This document shows, in pieces, positions 29,874-38,906 of a stretch of 48,253 bases of DNA. Positions within the stretch are counted from its first letter, which is position 1. The number at the start of each line of letters is the position of its first letter. Position numbers and translations under genes: made by a program. The notes below the pieces were generated by a model. It worked only from the letters and a program-made list of their open reading frames with translations. It did not search any database and had not been told where the DNA came from. This stretch comes from Actinomycetota bacterium (GTDB lineage Bacteria > Actinomycetota > Acidimicrobiia > Acidimicrobiales > RAAP-2): assembly GCA_009726065.1 (NCBI GenBank), contig WLNA01000002.1:1-48253 (forward strand). The letters are read 5' to 3'.

Positions 29874-32144
29874 TCAGCCTCCGTTGCCGGCAGCGATGTA
29901 CGTACGACAGGGCTGACCACGGTTGCTCCCGCAGGCCGGCTGACTGTCGGTTGGCGTCACTGTTGACACCACCGGCAGGACAAGTGAAGAGGCACCGAAG
30001 TAGATGGTGTTCGTTACTGCACCATTAGTCACCAGACTTCCAAATTCCCACGATGGACGATCACCGCCTGGCGCACTAATCGTGATTCGAATCCGGGAGC
30101 CAGTGCGGAAGGTAAAGGCAATGGGATTGATTGGTACTCGCACATTGACCGCCGTGCCTGGGGTTAAGGCGTGAGCACTACTTGCGGTATAGAGCGGCAC
30201 TGGCGCATACTGCGTCGACGCCTTGGTATCAACAGTGCGATAACTGGCCCGGAGGAATCCGGAGGTTACGTACATTTCTTGACCACTAGCGCGCACTTCC
30301 GACACCGTCACTTGAATGTCCGTATTAGTAGCGGTCGATGCAAGGCGGAGATTCAAGCTGGCTGGGCCGACCACTGTCGTATTTTTTGTAAGTGCGCCCG
30401 AGAGAAAGCCTGCGCCGTCGGTTCCGGTCACGGCTGTCCAGTTGTAGTTCGGCTGTGCGGCCCAGGCGTTAAAACTCGATCCAGCCGACGTCGCAGGGCG
30501 GGTGGAGGCATCCGGCTTGTAGGTCGCACTACCTGACGTAGGAGCAGCGCCGAGAAGGGCACCACTGGCACCTAGGTAGTACGTCGCTGCTTTAGCCGTC
30601 GTTGGCGGGAACGCGGTGAACCCTGCTTCGTACGCCGGCGAAAGTACGCCGGCGCCGGCCGAAGAGTTTCCATTATCAAAGAGGACTCGGATGCGAGCAT
30701 CCTTTTTGAACAACGTCAAAGCGCTGGCGTAACTCGAAGCCGAGGTGAAGCGAACGGCCGGGAAAGTTGCTCCGCTCGTGGGCTGGGCGCCGGACATAAA
30801 GAGGCTCCCTAAAAACCCAATCGTGGTTGGCTTGCGTTTACCCACGAAGAGATTAAGAAACTCATGCCAACGAGTCAAAATCGCGGGTGAAAAAGAGTCG
30901 ACGTGAGTTCCATTCTGCATCGTGACCCAAACATTTTTATTCTTCGAGAGTGCACTGATGATCGCGGGCCACTGAGGTCCGGTCTGCTCGTCGTTCAGTC
31001 CACCAGTCAAGAAAACGGGGACCTTAATCGAGGTCGCCCACTTCTGGGGTGATCGAACGTCGTAAAGCGATGGGGTCCGGTCGTCATGGAGGGCCAGAAT
31101 TTCATTGACGTCCTGTGCCTGTTCGTGGAACGTTTGATTACCAGCGCAGACCGTGTCGCCAGTATCGATTTCTGCTTGCGTCCAGGACTGACCTAGTGGT
31201 GCGGCCTTAGCGTCCCTAACGCGGTCCGCGATCCAACCGGCAGCGAAACCTGTGTTGCGAATGCCGCCCGGTGAACCCGTGGCAAACAAGTCGTTAGTCG
31301 GACTCATCGGAGCGATGGCGGCCAGGTGTGGTGGCTGGAGGCCAGCCACAGCGAACTGACTGATTCCCGAATACGAGATCCCGATGAGACCCACCTGATG
31401 GTTCGAGACCCAGCTCTGACGGGCAATGCGCTCGATGGCGTCATATCCGTCGGTTGCCAGGGTCGGACCAAAGAGGTCGTAGGCGCCACCCGAGCAGCCT
31501 GATCCACGAATCTGTAATGACACCGTGGCGAATCCAACGCTGGGACCAATTAGGGAACCCAGGGCCGTCGAAGACGAAGGCAGGAGGGGGTCGTTTGCAG
31601 GGTGGCCGGCACGACCTAGATATGAGTCGATGAGTGAGTGGGGTGCAGCCGTGGTGTACCCGGAGTATTCGATAAGTGTCACGAATGGGCCGTTGGCGAG
31701 AGTCTTGCCGTCGGGCAGACGAACTGTCGCCGCCAAATTGATGCCGTCTCGCATCGTGATGTAGTTCAGTCCTTCGTGGAGCGCAGGGCCGTTATAGAGC
31801 GAAACATTTGGGGTCTTGGTATCGAGGACGGTAAAAACTGGTCGGCTGACTCCACCGACGGTGGCGTGGTAGCCCGTTCCGGGGACGATGTCATGAAAGA
31901 CAAGGGCGCCGTGGGCATCGGTTACGCCCGTGCCGATCGTGGCGTTTTTAGAGTTGTAGAGCGTCACTGACACGCCGGTGGCGGCGGCGCCACTTAACGT
32001 CGTTGACACGTACACCGCATTGACCGATCCACGCACCGAAACGGTAATAGTGCTCGCCATTGATGCGTGAGCCAGGCCCAACGTTGTAATAAGCGTGAGG
32101 GCCATAACTATGGCAATACGTGAAAAACTCTTGGTCCCCAACAT
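29874..32144 (-). CDS. Secreted CocE/NonD-family hydrolase (X-Pro dipeptidyl-peptidase-like)
   Basis: A 756-residue secreted serine hydrolase. A signal peptide ends near LGLAHASMAS. An N-terminal Ig/transthyretin-like domain (about 32-110; GVSVTLYNSKNATIGTGVTDAHGALVF) comes before the alpha/beta-hydrolase domain. The nucleophile is Ser257 in GISYSG. The likely acid is the Asp in GGLNDEQTGP and the likely His is in MQNGTHVDSF. A C-terminal jelly-roll domain (DIQVTVSEVRASGQEMYV; FRTGSRIRITISAPGG) is typical of the family. Relatives cleave X-Pro dipeptides, cocaine esters or acyl groups; the substrate here is unknown. ATG 32144 follows a G-rich ribosome site (CTGGGGGG). Confidence 0.85.
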   Translation of the reverse strand: MLGTKSFSRIAIVMALTLITTLGLAHASMASTITVSVRGSVNAVYVSTTLSGAAATGVSVTLYNSKNATIGTGVTDAHGALVFHDIVPGTGYHATVGGVSRPVFTVLDTKTPNVSLYNGPALHEGLNYITMRDGINLAATVRLPDGKTLANGPFVTLIEYSGYTTAAPHSLIDSYLGRAGHPANDPLLPSSSTALGSLIGPSVGFATVSLQIRGSGCSGGAYDLFGPTLATDGYDAIERIARQSWVSNHQVGLIGISYSGISQFAVAGLQPPHLAAIAPMSPTNDLFATGSPGGIRNTGFAAGWIADRVRDAKAAPLGQSWTQAEIDTGDTVCAGNQTFHEQAQDVNEILALHDDRTPSLYDVRSPQKWATSIKVPVFLTGGLNDEQTGPQWPAIISALSKNKNVWVTMQNGTHVDSFSPAILTRWHEFLNLFVGKRKPTTIGFLGSLFMSGAQPTSGATFPAVRFTSASSYASALTLFKKDARIRVLFDNGNSSAGAGVLSPAYEAGFTAFPPTTAKAATYYLGASGALLGAAPTSGSATYKPDASTRPATSAGSSFNAWAAQPNYNWTAVTGTDGAGFLSGALTKNTTVVGPASLNLRLASTATNTDIQVTVSEVRASGQEMYVTSGFLRASYRTVDTKASTQYAPVPLYTASSAHALTPGTAVNVRVPINPIAFTFRTGSRIRITISAPGGDRPSWEFGSLVTNGAVTNTIYFGASSLVLPVVSTVTPTDSQPACGSNRGQPCRTYIAAGNGG

Positions 32145-32202
32145 GAATTCCCCCCAGGAAGTGCTGCCCATTCCTAGCACCGAATTCTCGAGCCCGGAGA
32201 CT

Positions 32203-33831
32203 CTAGACCGTCGTGCGAATGCTGACTGGGGCGGGGGCGGCAGCGGCAGCGTCTCGAGCGTGATAGCTCGAACGCGTCAGTGGGGAACTCTGTACGTAGG
32301 CCAAACCGAGCGAGCGGCCCACGGCGGCCAGTTCGTCAAACTCGTGTGGCTCCCACCATCGAGCAACCGGCAGATGCTTGGTCGTAGGGCGCAGATACTG
32401 ACCAATGGTGGCAATCTGCACGCCGACCGCCGCCAGATCGGCGAGCGTCTCTTCAACTTCGTCGCGACGCTCACCCAGACCCACCATCAGCCCAGATTTC
32501 GTAGTCAGACCGGCCGCACGGCTTCGAGCCAGCACCGCCAAGCTCCGCAAATACCCGGCCGACGGGCGCACGGCATATTGAAGACGCGCCACCGTCTCAA
32601 TGTTGTGGTTCAAGACATCAGGCTTGGCGTCAAGAATGAGCTGAAGCGAATCCAGATCCCCCTTGACATCGCTAATCAAAACTTCAACTTGGGTGTTCGG
32701 CTTGCGCTCGCGGATGGCATAAATCGTTTCGGCAATCGCGCCCGCACCACCGTCTTCAAGATCATCACGTGCAACGCACGTAATTACGGCGTGGGAAAGA
32801 TTGAGGCGGACCACCGCTTCGGCCACGCGGGCCGGTTCGGTGGCATCGAGGGGCATGGGTTTGCGTGTATCGATGAGACAAAATCCGCAAGCTCGGGTAC
32901 AGCGCTCACCATTCACCATGAAGGTCGCCGTGCCATCCTGCCAGCACTCAAAAATGTTGGGGCAGCCGGCCTCTTCGCAGACGGTTACCAGGCGCAAGTC
33001 TTCGGTCAGTTTGCGCAACGAGTTGAACTCACTGCCCATATGTGCAGGAATGCGGAGCCACTCTGGCTTGCGTGCAGCGATATCAAGACCCATATCGGGG
33101 TCGACCCCGGCCTTACGGAGGCGGCGAATAAGTGGTCGTTCACTACTCGTCGATGCGGCCGAACGATCCACGGATGCCACACTCGTCGCGCCCCCGAGAG
33201 CGGTCGCCACGGCGTCGGCAATGGCCTCTTCAGCTGTATTAAACGAGGTGGCCAGACCAAGGCTCTGCAGGGAGCCAACGGGGTACTGCGATACGCCGCA
33301 GGGAACAATGGCCTCAAACGCTTCGAGGTCGACATTTACGTTGAGGGCGATGCCATGCAACGTCCGACGGCGGCCCGAGGTGTCACGCTCCGTACGAACC
33401 CCGACTTGGCCAATCTTCACGGGTGCCGTGTCAACGTGAGCCCAAATACCAGGAAAACCGTTGAGTCGACCAACGACCCCCAAGGCACCCTGGCCATCAA
33501 GCATCTGGACCGCGGCAATTACACCGTCTTCGAGACGACCAACATGGAGTCGACCGGCCGAAGGGTCATCCGCTACCGTCACAATCGCCCAAAGGACAAC
33601 TTGGCCGGGACCGTGATACGTCACATCTCCCCCGCGATCAGCGTCGATTACTGTGGCCGACAGTGACTCGGGGGCTACGAGAAATGATTCATCACCCGCT
33701 CGAACTCCCCGCGTATAGGTCGGTGGATGCTCAAAGACCAATAAGTAGTCGTCGTGGGCTTCAAGCAGGGCGTGCTGGAAGTCGTTGACTTCCGCAAATG
33801 CCACACGCCCGAGATGACGACGACGTAGCAC
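32203..33831 (-). CDS. lipB-lipA: LipB-LipA fusion: octanoyltransferase plus lipoyl synthase
   Basis: A single 542-residue reading frame joins two enzymes of lipoate synthesis. Residues 1-210 are octanoyltransferase LipB: RGGDVTYHGPGQ, catalytic Lys139 in KIGQVGVR and Cys178 in IVPCGV. A Ser/Ala-rich linker (about 212-232) leads to lipoyl synthase LipA (about 233-542). LipA has auxiliary-cluster cysteines C285, C290, C296, radical-SAM cysteines C311, C315, C318 (CTRACGFC) and the C-terminal RSSYHA (520-525) whose Ser is a cluster ligand. The fusion would transfer octanoate to E2 domains and then insert sulfur. GTG 33831 shares one base with the E2 stop. It is last in lpd-E2-lipBA, beside its likely substrate. 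Confidence 0.95.
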   Translation of the reverse strand: MLRRRHLGRVAFAEVNDFQHALLEAHDDYLLVFEHPPTYTRGVRAGDESFLVAPESLSATVIDADRGGDVTYHGPGQVVLWAIVTVADDPSAGRLHVGRLEDGVIAAVQMLDGQGALGVVGRLNGFPGIWAHVDTAPVKIGQVGVRTERDTSGRRRTLHGIALNVNVDLEAFEAIVPCGVSQYPVGSLQSLGLATSFNTAEEAIADAVATALGGATSVASVDRSAASTSSERPLIRRLRKAGVDPDMGLDIAARKPEWLRIPAHMGSEFNSLRKLTEDLRLVTVCEEAGCPNIFECWQDGTATFMVNGERCTRACGFCLIDTRKPMPLDATEPARVAEAVVRLNLSHAVITCVARDDLEDGGAGAIAETIYAIRERKPNTQVEVLISDVKGDLDSLQLILDAKPDVLNHNIETVARLQYAVRPSAGYLRSLAVLARSRAAGLTTKSGLMVGLGERRDEVEETLADLAAVGVQIATIGQYLRPTTKHLPVARWWEPHEFDELAAVGRSLGLAYVQSSPLTRSSYHARDAAAAAPAPVSIRTTV

Positions 33832-34997
33832 TACCGCTCCGCGTGGATGTCGATGGCGGCAAGGATTTCACCCACCCGCTCGAGATACTTGGCTGCAGAT
33901 ACGGGGTCCGCGACGCGATGATCGAATGAGAGTCCCAGCACCAACCGGCGTCCCGGCTCAACTACTTCCACACCGTCTCGTAGAACAATCACGGGAACAT
34001 GACGGACGGCACCCACAGAGAGTGCGGCCACATTTGGTTGGATTAAGAGTGGTGTTGCCACCAGCGTGGAGGGAGTCGGAGCCGCGAGAAGCGAGAAGGT
34101 CCCGCCGAGAAGATCATCGGTCGTTAGCTGACGGGACTCCACGCGATCTGAGAGATCACTCAAACGTTGGGCTAACGCCCGAAGAGTGAGGCCGCCAGCG
34201 GCATGAACCACGGGCACCAGCATGCCCGCCGGCTGAAGGCTCCGCACAAACCCGAGATTGATAGTCCGGTGAACAATCAAGTCGTCACCCGCAACTGTCG
34301 CATTGAAGAAATCAAACTCAGCGAGCGCGCGTACGGCAGCGAGTGCGACCAGTGTCTCATCAGTAATAGGCGTACCGTCCGTCGTGCTACGACTTACGGC
34401 ATCGAGTGTGACAAAAACCGACGCATCGACTTCGACGGCCACAAAACCGTGGGGACTCGTGCGGACGGAATCCACCATGTGCTGAGCCATACGGCGCAGC
34501 CCTGGAGTCAGGGCAATAGCTACATCGTCAGAAGGTCTCTTTGCTACGGCCGCTTCAGCATCGCGACGGGTAACCGAGCCTCCGAGACCGGTGCCTTGAA
34601 TCGAGCGAGCGTCTACGCCGCCATCTTCCAGGATGCGGCGAACGACTGGGGACACCACTAGTCCCTTATCGGACTTGGATGGTGCAGTGGTGGGTGCCAC
34701 GGCGGTCGGCGTGGAACTTGGAACTTCATCTACTGGCGATGGAGGAGATGCGGGTGCACCGTCTAACTCGCCAATGACGGCAACCACGGCACCGACACCG
34801 ACGGTGTCACCTTCGTTAGCCAAGATTTTGAGCAGAACGCCCGCCGCCGGAGAGGGCAACTCGGAGTCAACTTTGTCCGTGGAAATTTCAAAGAGAGGCT
34901 CGTCGCGCCCAACGACATCACCGACGTTCTTCATCCAACGGGTGATGATGCCTTCAGTGACGGACTCACCGAGGGAAGGAAGCGTGACATCAGCCAA
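33831..34997 (-). CDS. 2-oxo-acid dehydrogenase E2 component (lipoylated acyltransferase)
   Basis: A 388-residue E2. The lipoyl domain (1-77) has the modified Lys42 in STDKVDSE. A Pro/Ser/Ala linker leads to the E3/E1-binding domain (about 113-152; SPVVRRILEDGG...TGLGGSVTRRD), then the acyltransferase core (about 165-388). The core keeps His360 and Asp364, but the usual DHRxxDG reads DHRVADP, and the GTFTxxNxGS loop reads GTFSLLAAPTPS, so the core is divergent. The parent complex (pyruvate, 2-oxoglutarate or branched-chain) is not clear because no E1 gene is near. The start is TTG 34997, with GAGGA eight bases upstream, overlapping lpd by 8 bp. Confidence 0.88.
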   Translation of the reverse strand: MADVTLPSLGESVTEGIITRWMKNVGDVVGRDEPLFEISTDKVDSELPSPAAGVLLKILANEGDTVGVGAVVAVIGELDGAPASPPSPVDEVPSSTPTAVAPTTAPSKSDKGLVVSPVVRRILEDGGVDARSIQGTGLGGSVTRRDAEAAVAKRPSDDVAIALTPGLRRMAQHMVDSVRTSPHGFVAVEVDASVFVTLDAVSRSTTDGTPITDETLVALAAVRALAEFDFFNATVAGDDLIVHRTINLGFVRSLQPAGMLVPVVHAAGGLTLRALAQRLSDLSDRVESRQLTTDDLLGGTFSLLAAPTPSTLVATPLLIQPNVAALSVGAVRHVPVIVLRDGVEVVEPGRRLVLGLSFDHRVADPVSAAKYLERVGEILAAIDIHAER

Positions 34998-36405
34998 CGT
35001 GGAGTCCTCGTCCGGCTAGGGCGAGGAGGGTCTCGCCAAACGTCTCCGAGAGAGACGGGTGAGGCTGAATCAAGGCTGCTGCTTCCGAGGCAGTGGCCTC
35101 CCAGTTGACGGCAAAGTAGCCCGCACCCAACTGTTCAGTGACCCACGGACCGGCCATGTGGACGCCGAGTAGCTGACCAGCGGTACCGTCGGCATTCTTC
35201 TCGGCAATGATCTTTACGACACCTTCCGTGTCGCCGATGATGCGTGCACGACCGTTGCCGGCGAAGGGATCTTTCTTCACCACGACGTTGTAACCGCGCT
35301 CCTTGGCTGCCGCTTCAGTCAGGCCGCAGAAGGCCACTTCGGGGTTCGTATAGATCGCCCACGGAACTCGGTCATAGTTAACCGGCACGGTGGCTTCACC
35401 AAGGATGGTCTTAATAGCCACGATGGCCTCTGCAAATCCAACGTGAGCCAACTGGGGGGTTCCGGCCACAACGTCGCCTACGGCAAAGACGTTAGGAGCG
35501 GCGGTACGCATGTATTCATCGGCCACCACAAAGCCACGCTCGTCAAGTTCCACTCCGGTTGCTTCACCAAGGAGGCCCTCGGTACGGGGGCGACGGCCTA
35601 CCGAGACAATGACCATGTCGACCTGCACGTCGTCCACGCCGTCGAGGTGCAACGTGGTGCCGGTCTGACCAGGTGTATGACCGGTGACCTTGGCATTGGT
35701 CACGATGTCGATACCGCGCTTCTTAAAGGAACGCTGTACGACCGATGCCACTTCAGTGTCGCATCCCGCGAGGATTGAAGGCAAGCCCTCAACGATGGTG
35801 ACATTCGATCCCATGTCACTCAGCATTGAGGCGAATTCACAACCAATAGCGCCCCCGCCGATGACGGCCGCCGATGAGGGCAGTTCACTCAGAGCCAAGA
35901 ATTCATCGGAGGTCAAGATGACTTCGCCGTCGACGTCGAACCCGGGCAGAGTGCGAGGAACTGAACCCGAAGCCAGAATGACGTTCTTTCCCGTCAGCGT
36001 TGTGCCGGCATCGGCGCCATCTAGAACTACGACGCTGTTGTTGGCATCGAGTAGACCGGTGCCATCGAGCACATCAATCTTGCGACCCTTCAGGAGACCG
36101 GAGAGACCCTTGTGCAGCTGATCGACGACGTCATTTTTTCGATTCTGACTCACGGCAAAATCAACGGTTGGCGTGGAGGTGGTGAAACCAAATGCGCTGC
36201 CGTGTTGGATTGTTCGCAGCACGTGGGCCGTTTCTAAAAACTCTTTGGCGGGAATGCAGCCACGGTGCAGGCACGTGCCACCGACCTTGTCACGCTCAAT
36301 GAGAGCCACGGAGAGTCCGGCGGCGGCGGCGTAAAGAGCGGCGGCGTACCCTCCGGGGCCACCGCCGATTACGACAACATCAAACTGTTTACTCTCAGAA
36401 GCCAC
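34990..36405 (-). CDS. lpdA: Dihydrolipoyl dehydrogenase (E3)
   Basis: A 471-residue FAD disulfide oxidoreductase that reoxidises dihydrolipoyl groups. FAD site GGGPGGYAAALYAA, redox pair Cys45-Cys50 in GGTCLHRGCIP, NAD site IGGGAIGCEFASML, second FAD motif VFAVGDVV, and the catalytic His449/Glu454 in HPSLSE. The length is normal. GTG 36405 has AAGGG six bases upstream. First gene of lpd-E2-lipBA; all three overlap, so E3, its E2 substrate and the lipoylation enzyme are co-translated. Confidence 0.96.
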   Translation of the reverse strand: MASESKQFDVVVIGGGPGGYAAALYAAAAGLSVALIERDKVGGTCLHRGCIPAKEFLETAHVLRTIQHGSAFGFTTSTPTVDFAVSQNRKNDVVDQLHKGLSGLLKGRKIDVLDGTGLLDANNSVVVLDGADAGTTLTGKNVILASGSVPRTLPGFDVDGEVILTSDEFLALSELPSSAAVIGGGAIGCEFASMLSDMGSNVTIVEGLPSILAGCDTEVASVVQRSFKKRGIDIVTNAKVTGHTPGQTGTTLHLDGVDDVQVDMVIVSVGRRPRTEGLLGEATGVELDERGFVVADEYMRTAAPNVFAVGDVVAGTPQLAHVGFAEAIVAIKTILGEATVPVNYDRVPWAIYTNPEVAFCGLTEAAAKERGYNVVVKKDPFAGNGRARIIGDTEGVVKIIAEKNADGTAGQLLGVHMAGPWVTEQLGAGYFAVNWEATASEAAALIQPHPSLSETFGETLLALAGRGLHVG

Positions 36406-36443
36406 AGTGACCCTTTCTGCGCCGAAACGACGAAACTTAGGAA

Positions 36444-36449
36444 ATTCTA
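36444..36449 (-). promoter_or_regulatory. Probable lpd operon promoter (-10)
   Basis: TAGAAT on the minus strand predicts +1 near 36437 and a leader of about 31 bases that includes the AAGGG ribosome site. A CTGACA box (36465-36470) lies upstream, but with a short 15-base spacer. Confidence 0.4.
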
Positions 36450-36471
36450 GTTCCGTGGGACCCCTGTCAGT

Positions 36472-36918
36472 TCAGGGTGTTGTCGACCTTCCATGGCCCA
36501 GATCGGCCGCTTCGGTTGCCAGCCCATCAACGAAATCGTTCATCACGTCGCCGGAGTGACCTTTTACCCATCGAAATGAGATTGACCGATCCGACTCCAA
36601 AACGAGTGCAAACAGCGTTTCCCAGAGGTCACGGTTCGCCACCGCCTGGCCCTGCGAGTTCTTCCAGCCCCGCTTGAGCCAACCGGCGTACCAACGATCG
36701 TTGAAACACTTCACAACGTAGGTTGAGTCGGAGACAATCTCAATCACGTCATCGGGCACGGAGCGGAGTGCTTCTATGACGGCGAGGAGTTCCATCCGTT
36801 GGTTCGTCGTGTGCTCGTCGAAGCCCGAGGCGAAATAGGTCGCTCCCTCGGCCCAGGCCCAGCCTCCGGGACCGGGGTTACCACGACAGGCTCCATCGGT
36901 ATAGAGAATGCGACTCAC
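36472..36918 (-). CDS. rnhA: Ribonuclease HI
   Basis: A 148-residue single-domain RNase HI that cuts RNA in RNA-DNA hybrids. The active-site carboxylates are Asp8 (YTDGAC), Glu43 (RMELLA), Asp64 (SDSTYV) and Asp131 (NDFVDGLA), with His121 in VKGHSGD. The substrate-binding handle region WYAGWLKRGWKNSQGQAV is present. GTG 36918 overlaps the stop of the upstream Rrf2 gene (GTGA, 36915-36918), so the regulator and nuclease share an mRNA; no functional link between them is evident. Confidence 0.95.
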   Translation of the reverse strand: MSRILYTDGACRGNPGPGGWAWAEGATYFASGFDEHTTNQRMELLAVIEALRSVPDDVIEIVSDSTYVVKCFNDRWYAGWLKRGWKNSQGQAVANRDLWETLFALVLESDRSISFRWVKGHSGDVMNDFVDGLATEAADLGHGRSTTP

Positions 36919-37373
36919 GGAGTGTGGGTGGTCCAGGCGTCTGGGTCTTTTGTGAATTGCGTGACCTCGAGGGGCAGTTCACCCTTGGCAACATCGGCCA
37001 CGGTGACGTGTTCGAGAACTTGGCGCAAGCTGGCGCGCACCGCAATCCAGACCTCCTGCAATGAAGTAGCCACGCCGTCGTAGTGAACATCTTCGGGACG
37101 ATTGCCTCGCACACCGGCCATTGGTCCACCGACAACGCGCAGCACCTTAGCCAGCGTGATCTGATCGGCCGGTCGCGCCAAGACGTAGCCACCGGCCGCC
37201 CCTCGGTGGCTCAAAACGAGCTCCGCTCGACGGAGATCAGAAAGGATCGCTCCGAGAAACTTTGCGGGAAGGCCCTGCTCTTCGGCCAGCGCTGCGGCAC
37301 TCATTGGTTCTTCAGAACTAGCCAGTGACAGCAGGGCGCGAATGGCGTAGTCGGCCTTGGCAGGTATTTGCAT
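36915..37373 (-). CDS. Rrf2-family transcriptional regulator
   Basis: A 152-residue winged-helix regulator. The N-terminus MQIPAKADYAIRALLSLA, the recognition-helix region GLPAKFLGAILSDLRRAELV and the wing SHRGAAGGYVLARP are typical of Rrf2. The three cluster-binding cysteines of IscR or NsrR are absent (GVRGNRPEDVHYDG stands in their place), so it probably does not carry an Fe-S cluster, as in the cysteine-less actinobacterial subgroup. Its target is unknown. A -10-like CAAACT (37380-37385; one base off TANNNT) lies six bases before the ATG. It is therefore not an obvious regulator of the suf genes nearby. Confidence 0.88.
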   Translation of the reverse strand: MQIPAKADYAIRALLSLASSEEPMSAAALAEEQGLPAKFLGAILSDLRRAELVLSHRGAAGGYVLARPADQITLAKVLRVVGGPMAGVRGNRPEDVHYDGVATSLQEVWIAVRASLRQVLEHVTVADVAKGELPLEVTQFTKDPDAWTTHTP

Positions 37374-37395
37374 CGTTACAGTTTGCCTTGCTGCC

Positions 37396-38229
37396 TTACG
37401 CGTTTAGGTCAAGTGAGGTGAGGTCGGGACCCACTACGAGATTGCCGGAAAAATGCTCCTTAGCGGCGGCGGCCCACTCGGCTTCGCCCCCGGGCGGAGG
37501 TGCCGGCACGTAGTGCGTCAAAATCAAGTGCTTGATTCCGGCTCGTTGTGCCGTTTGGGCGGCCTGCTCAACCGTGGAGTGGTAATCCAAGATGTCCTGG
37601 AGGCGAGCGATCGGCACCATTTTCACGATGTCTTCGCGCAATACAGTCTGGACGTAGGCATCCGCGCCGACGAGTAATTCGTCGAGCGAGTCACAAGGAA
37701 CACCGTCACCGGCCATCACTACGTCATGTACGCCATCGGAAATACGAAAGCCGACTGAGGGGTGAACCGGCCGGTGGTCAGTTTCGCCAACCTTCACCTT
37801 CATCGTTCCCACGGTAAAGACGTCACCTGGGCCCACTTCCACAACATTGAGGCGCGGCGCGGCGTTGAGGTCATCGTGATGCGAAATGCGGTAGTGGATG
37901 TCTGCTTCCAACATTTCGAGGATGTGTTGCACCATCTTGATGGTGCCGGGTGGCCCCCAGATTGAGAGTGGCACCTCAGAGTCGGGCTGCGACATAACCC
38001 AGTACGACGTAATGATGTCATTTAGATCACAGATGTGATCACTGTGCAGGTGCGTTAATAAGACACCAGTGAGCATGGGCGGGAAATAGCCCGCTCCCAC
38101 GAGTCGCGTGACGACCCCGCGACCAGCGTCAATCAGGAGCGTCGTGCCGTCGGAACTCACCAACGAACTAGGGCCCGCACGATTCGCGTCCGGGATTGGG
38201 GACCCGGTTCCCAGCAGTGTAATTTTCAT
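37396..38229 (-). CDS. Metallo-beta-lactamase-fold hydrolase (RNase Z-like)
   Basis: A 277-residue hydrolase. N-terminal KITLLGTGSPIPDANRAGPS matches the RNase Z/arylsulfatase-like branch. The dinuclear metal site is HLHSDH (His60, His62, Asp64, His65), followed by VMAGDGVPCD and a C-terminal LILTHYVPAP His. It lacks a clear tRNA-binding exosite, so I do not call it tRNase Z. ATG 38229 has a GAGGAG ribosome site; longer N-termini are Arg-rich and unconvincing. TAACCT (38253-38258) would give a 17-base leader. Substrate unknown. Confidence 0.85.
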   Translation of the reverse strand: MKITLLGTGSPIPDANRAGPSSLVSSDGTTLLIDAGRGVVTRLVGAGYFPPMLTGVLLTHLHSDHICDLNDIITSYWVMSQPDSEVPLSIWGPPGTIKMVQHILEMLEADIHYRISHHDDLNAAPRLNVVEVGPGDVFTVGTMKVKVGETDHRPVHPSVGFRISDGVHDVVMAGDGVPCDSLDELLVGADAYVQTVLREDIVKMVPIARLQDILDYHSTVEQAAQTAQRAGIKHLILTHYVPAPPPGGEAEWAAAAKEHFSGNLVVGPDLTSLDLNA

Positions 38230-38252
38230 GTTGACTCCTCTATATGACGACG

Positions 38253-38279
38253 AGGTTAGGCGAAGCCTCCTCCTAGGGT
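38253..38279. promoter_or_regulatory. Divergent promoters for the MBL gene and thiE
   Basis: Minus strand: TAACCT (38253-38258), leader of ~17 bases with GAGGAG. Plus strand: TAGGGT (38274-38279), six bases before the thiE GTG at 38286, so thiE is probably leaderless. Confidence 0.5.
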
Positions 38280-38285
38280 GGTTGC

Positions 38286-38906
38286 GTGTGGAATCTCCAT
38301 TCTCGCCATCTCTATCTCTGCGTCGGGATCCGACCCGACATGGGTACATTTCTGCCGGCAGTCCTTCGTGGCGGGGTAGATATCGTCCAACTCCGAGAAA
38401 AACACGCCACTCGTGATGTTCAGCGAGTAGCCGCCCGCGAGATGCGTGAAATTTGCCACGCGTTTGGCGTGCCTTTCATCATGAATGATGACCCCGAACT
38501 AGCCCTAGAGGTGGGGGCTGATGGGGTCCACGTGGGTCAAGACGATGCCACTGTCGAATACTGCCGGTCCGTCCTAGGCGACCAAGCCATTATTGGTATC
38601 TCTACCCATGCGGATGCGGAATTTACCGCCGCATTGTCCCTCTCCGTCTCCTATCGATCAGCCGGGCCAATTGTGGCCACACCGACTAAGAAGGAGCGAA
38701 TGCCGACCGGCGTGGAGTACGCCGTGCGGTCTCAGCTCAGTAGTAGTGATCCCGTCTTTGTGACGGGCGGCGTCGATCTTGGCACACTCCCCGACCTTCT
38801 CGGCCGGGGGCTTCGTCACTTTGTGGTGGTTCGAGCCCTCACTGAGTCAACGGCACCCGAGGCCACGGCCCGGTCGATGGCCCAACTCATTCATTCTGCG
38901 CTTTAG
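38286..38906 (+). CDS. thiE: Thiamine-phosphate synthase ThiE
   Basis: A 206-residue TIM barrel that joins hydroxymethylpyrimidine diphosphate and the thiazole phosphate to thiamine phosphate. Motifs: VDIVQLREK, FIMNDDPELALEVGADGVHVGQDDA, IIGISTHA, GPIVATPTKK and VFVTGGVDLGTLPDLL. GTG 38286 gives a normal N-terminus and has TAGGGT six bases upstream. No other thiamine gene is in the window. It overlaps the convergent hydrolase by 4 bp. Confidence 0.93.
   Translation: MWNLHSRHLYLCVGIRPDMGTFLPAVLRGGVDIVQLREKHATRDVQRVAAREMREICHAFGVPFIMNDDPELALEVGADGVHVGQDDATVEYCRSVLGDQAIIGISTHADAEFTAALSLSVSYRSAGPIVATPTKKERMPTGVEYAVRSQLSSSDPVFVTGGVDLGTLPDLLGRGLRHFVVVRALTESTAPEATARSMAQLIHSAL

Noticed and set aside
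32095-33666. Open frame of 523 codons on the plus strand opposite lipB-lipA
   Set aside because: It is fully antisense to a gene with complete catalytic motifs and has no recognisable domain. Such long shadows arise from GC-rich third positions.
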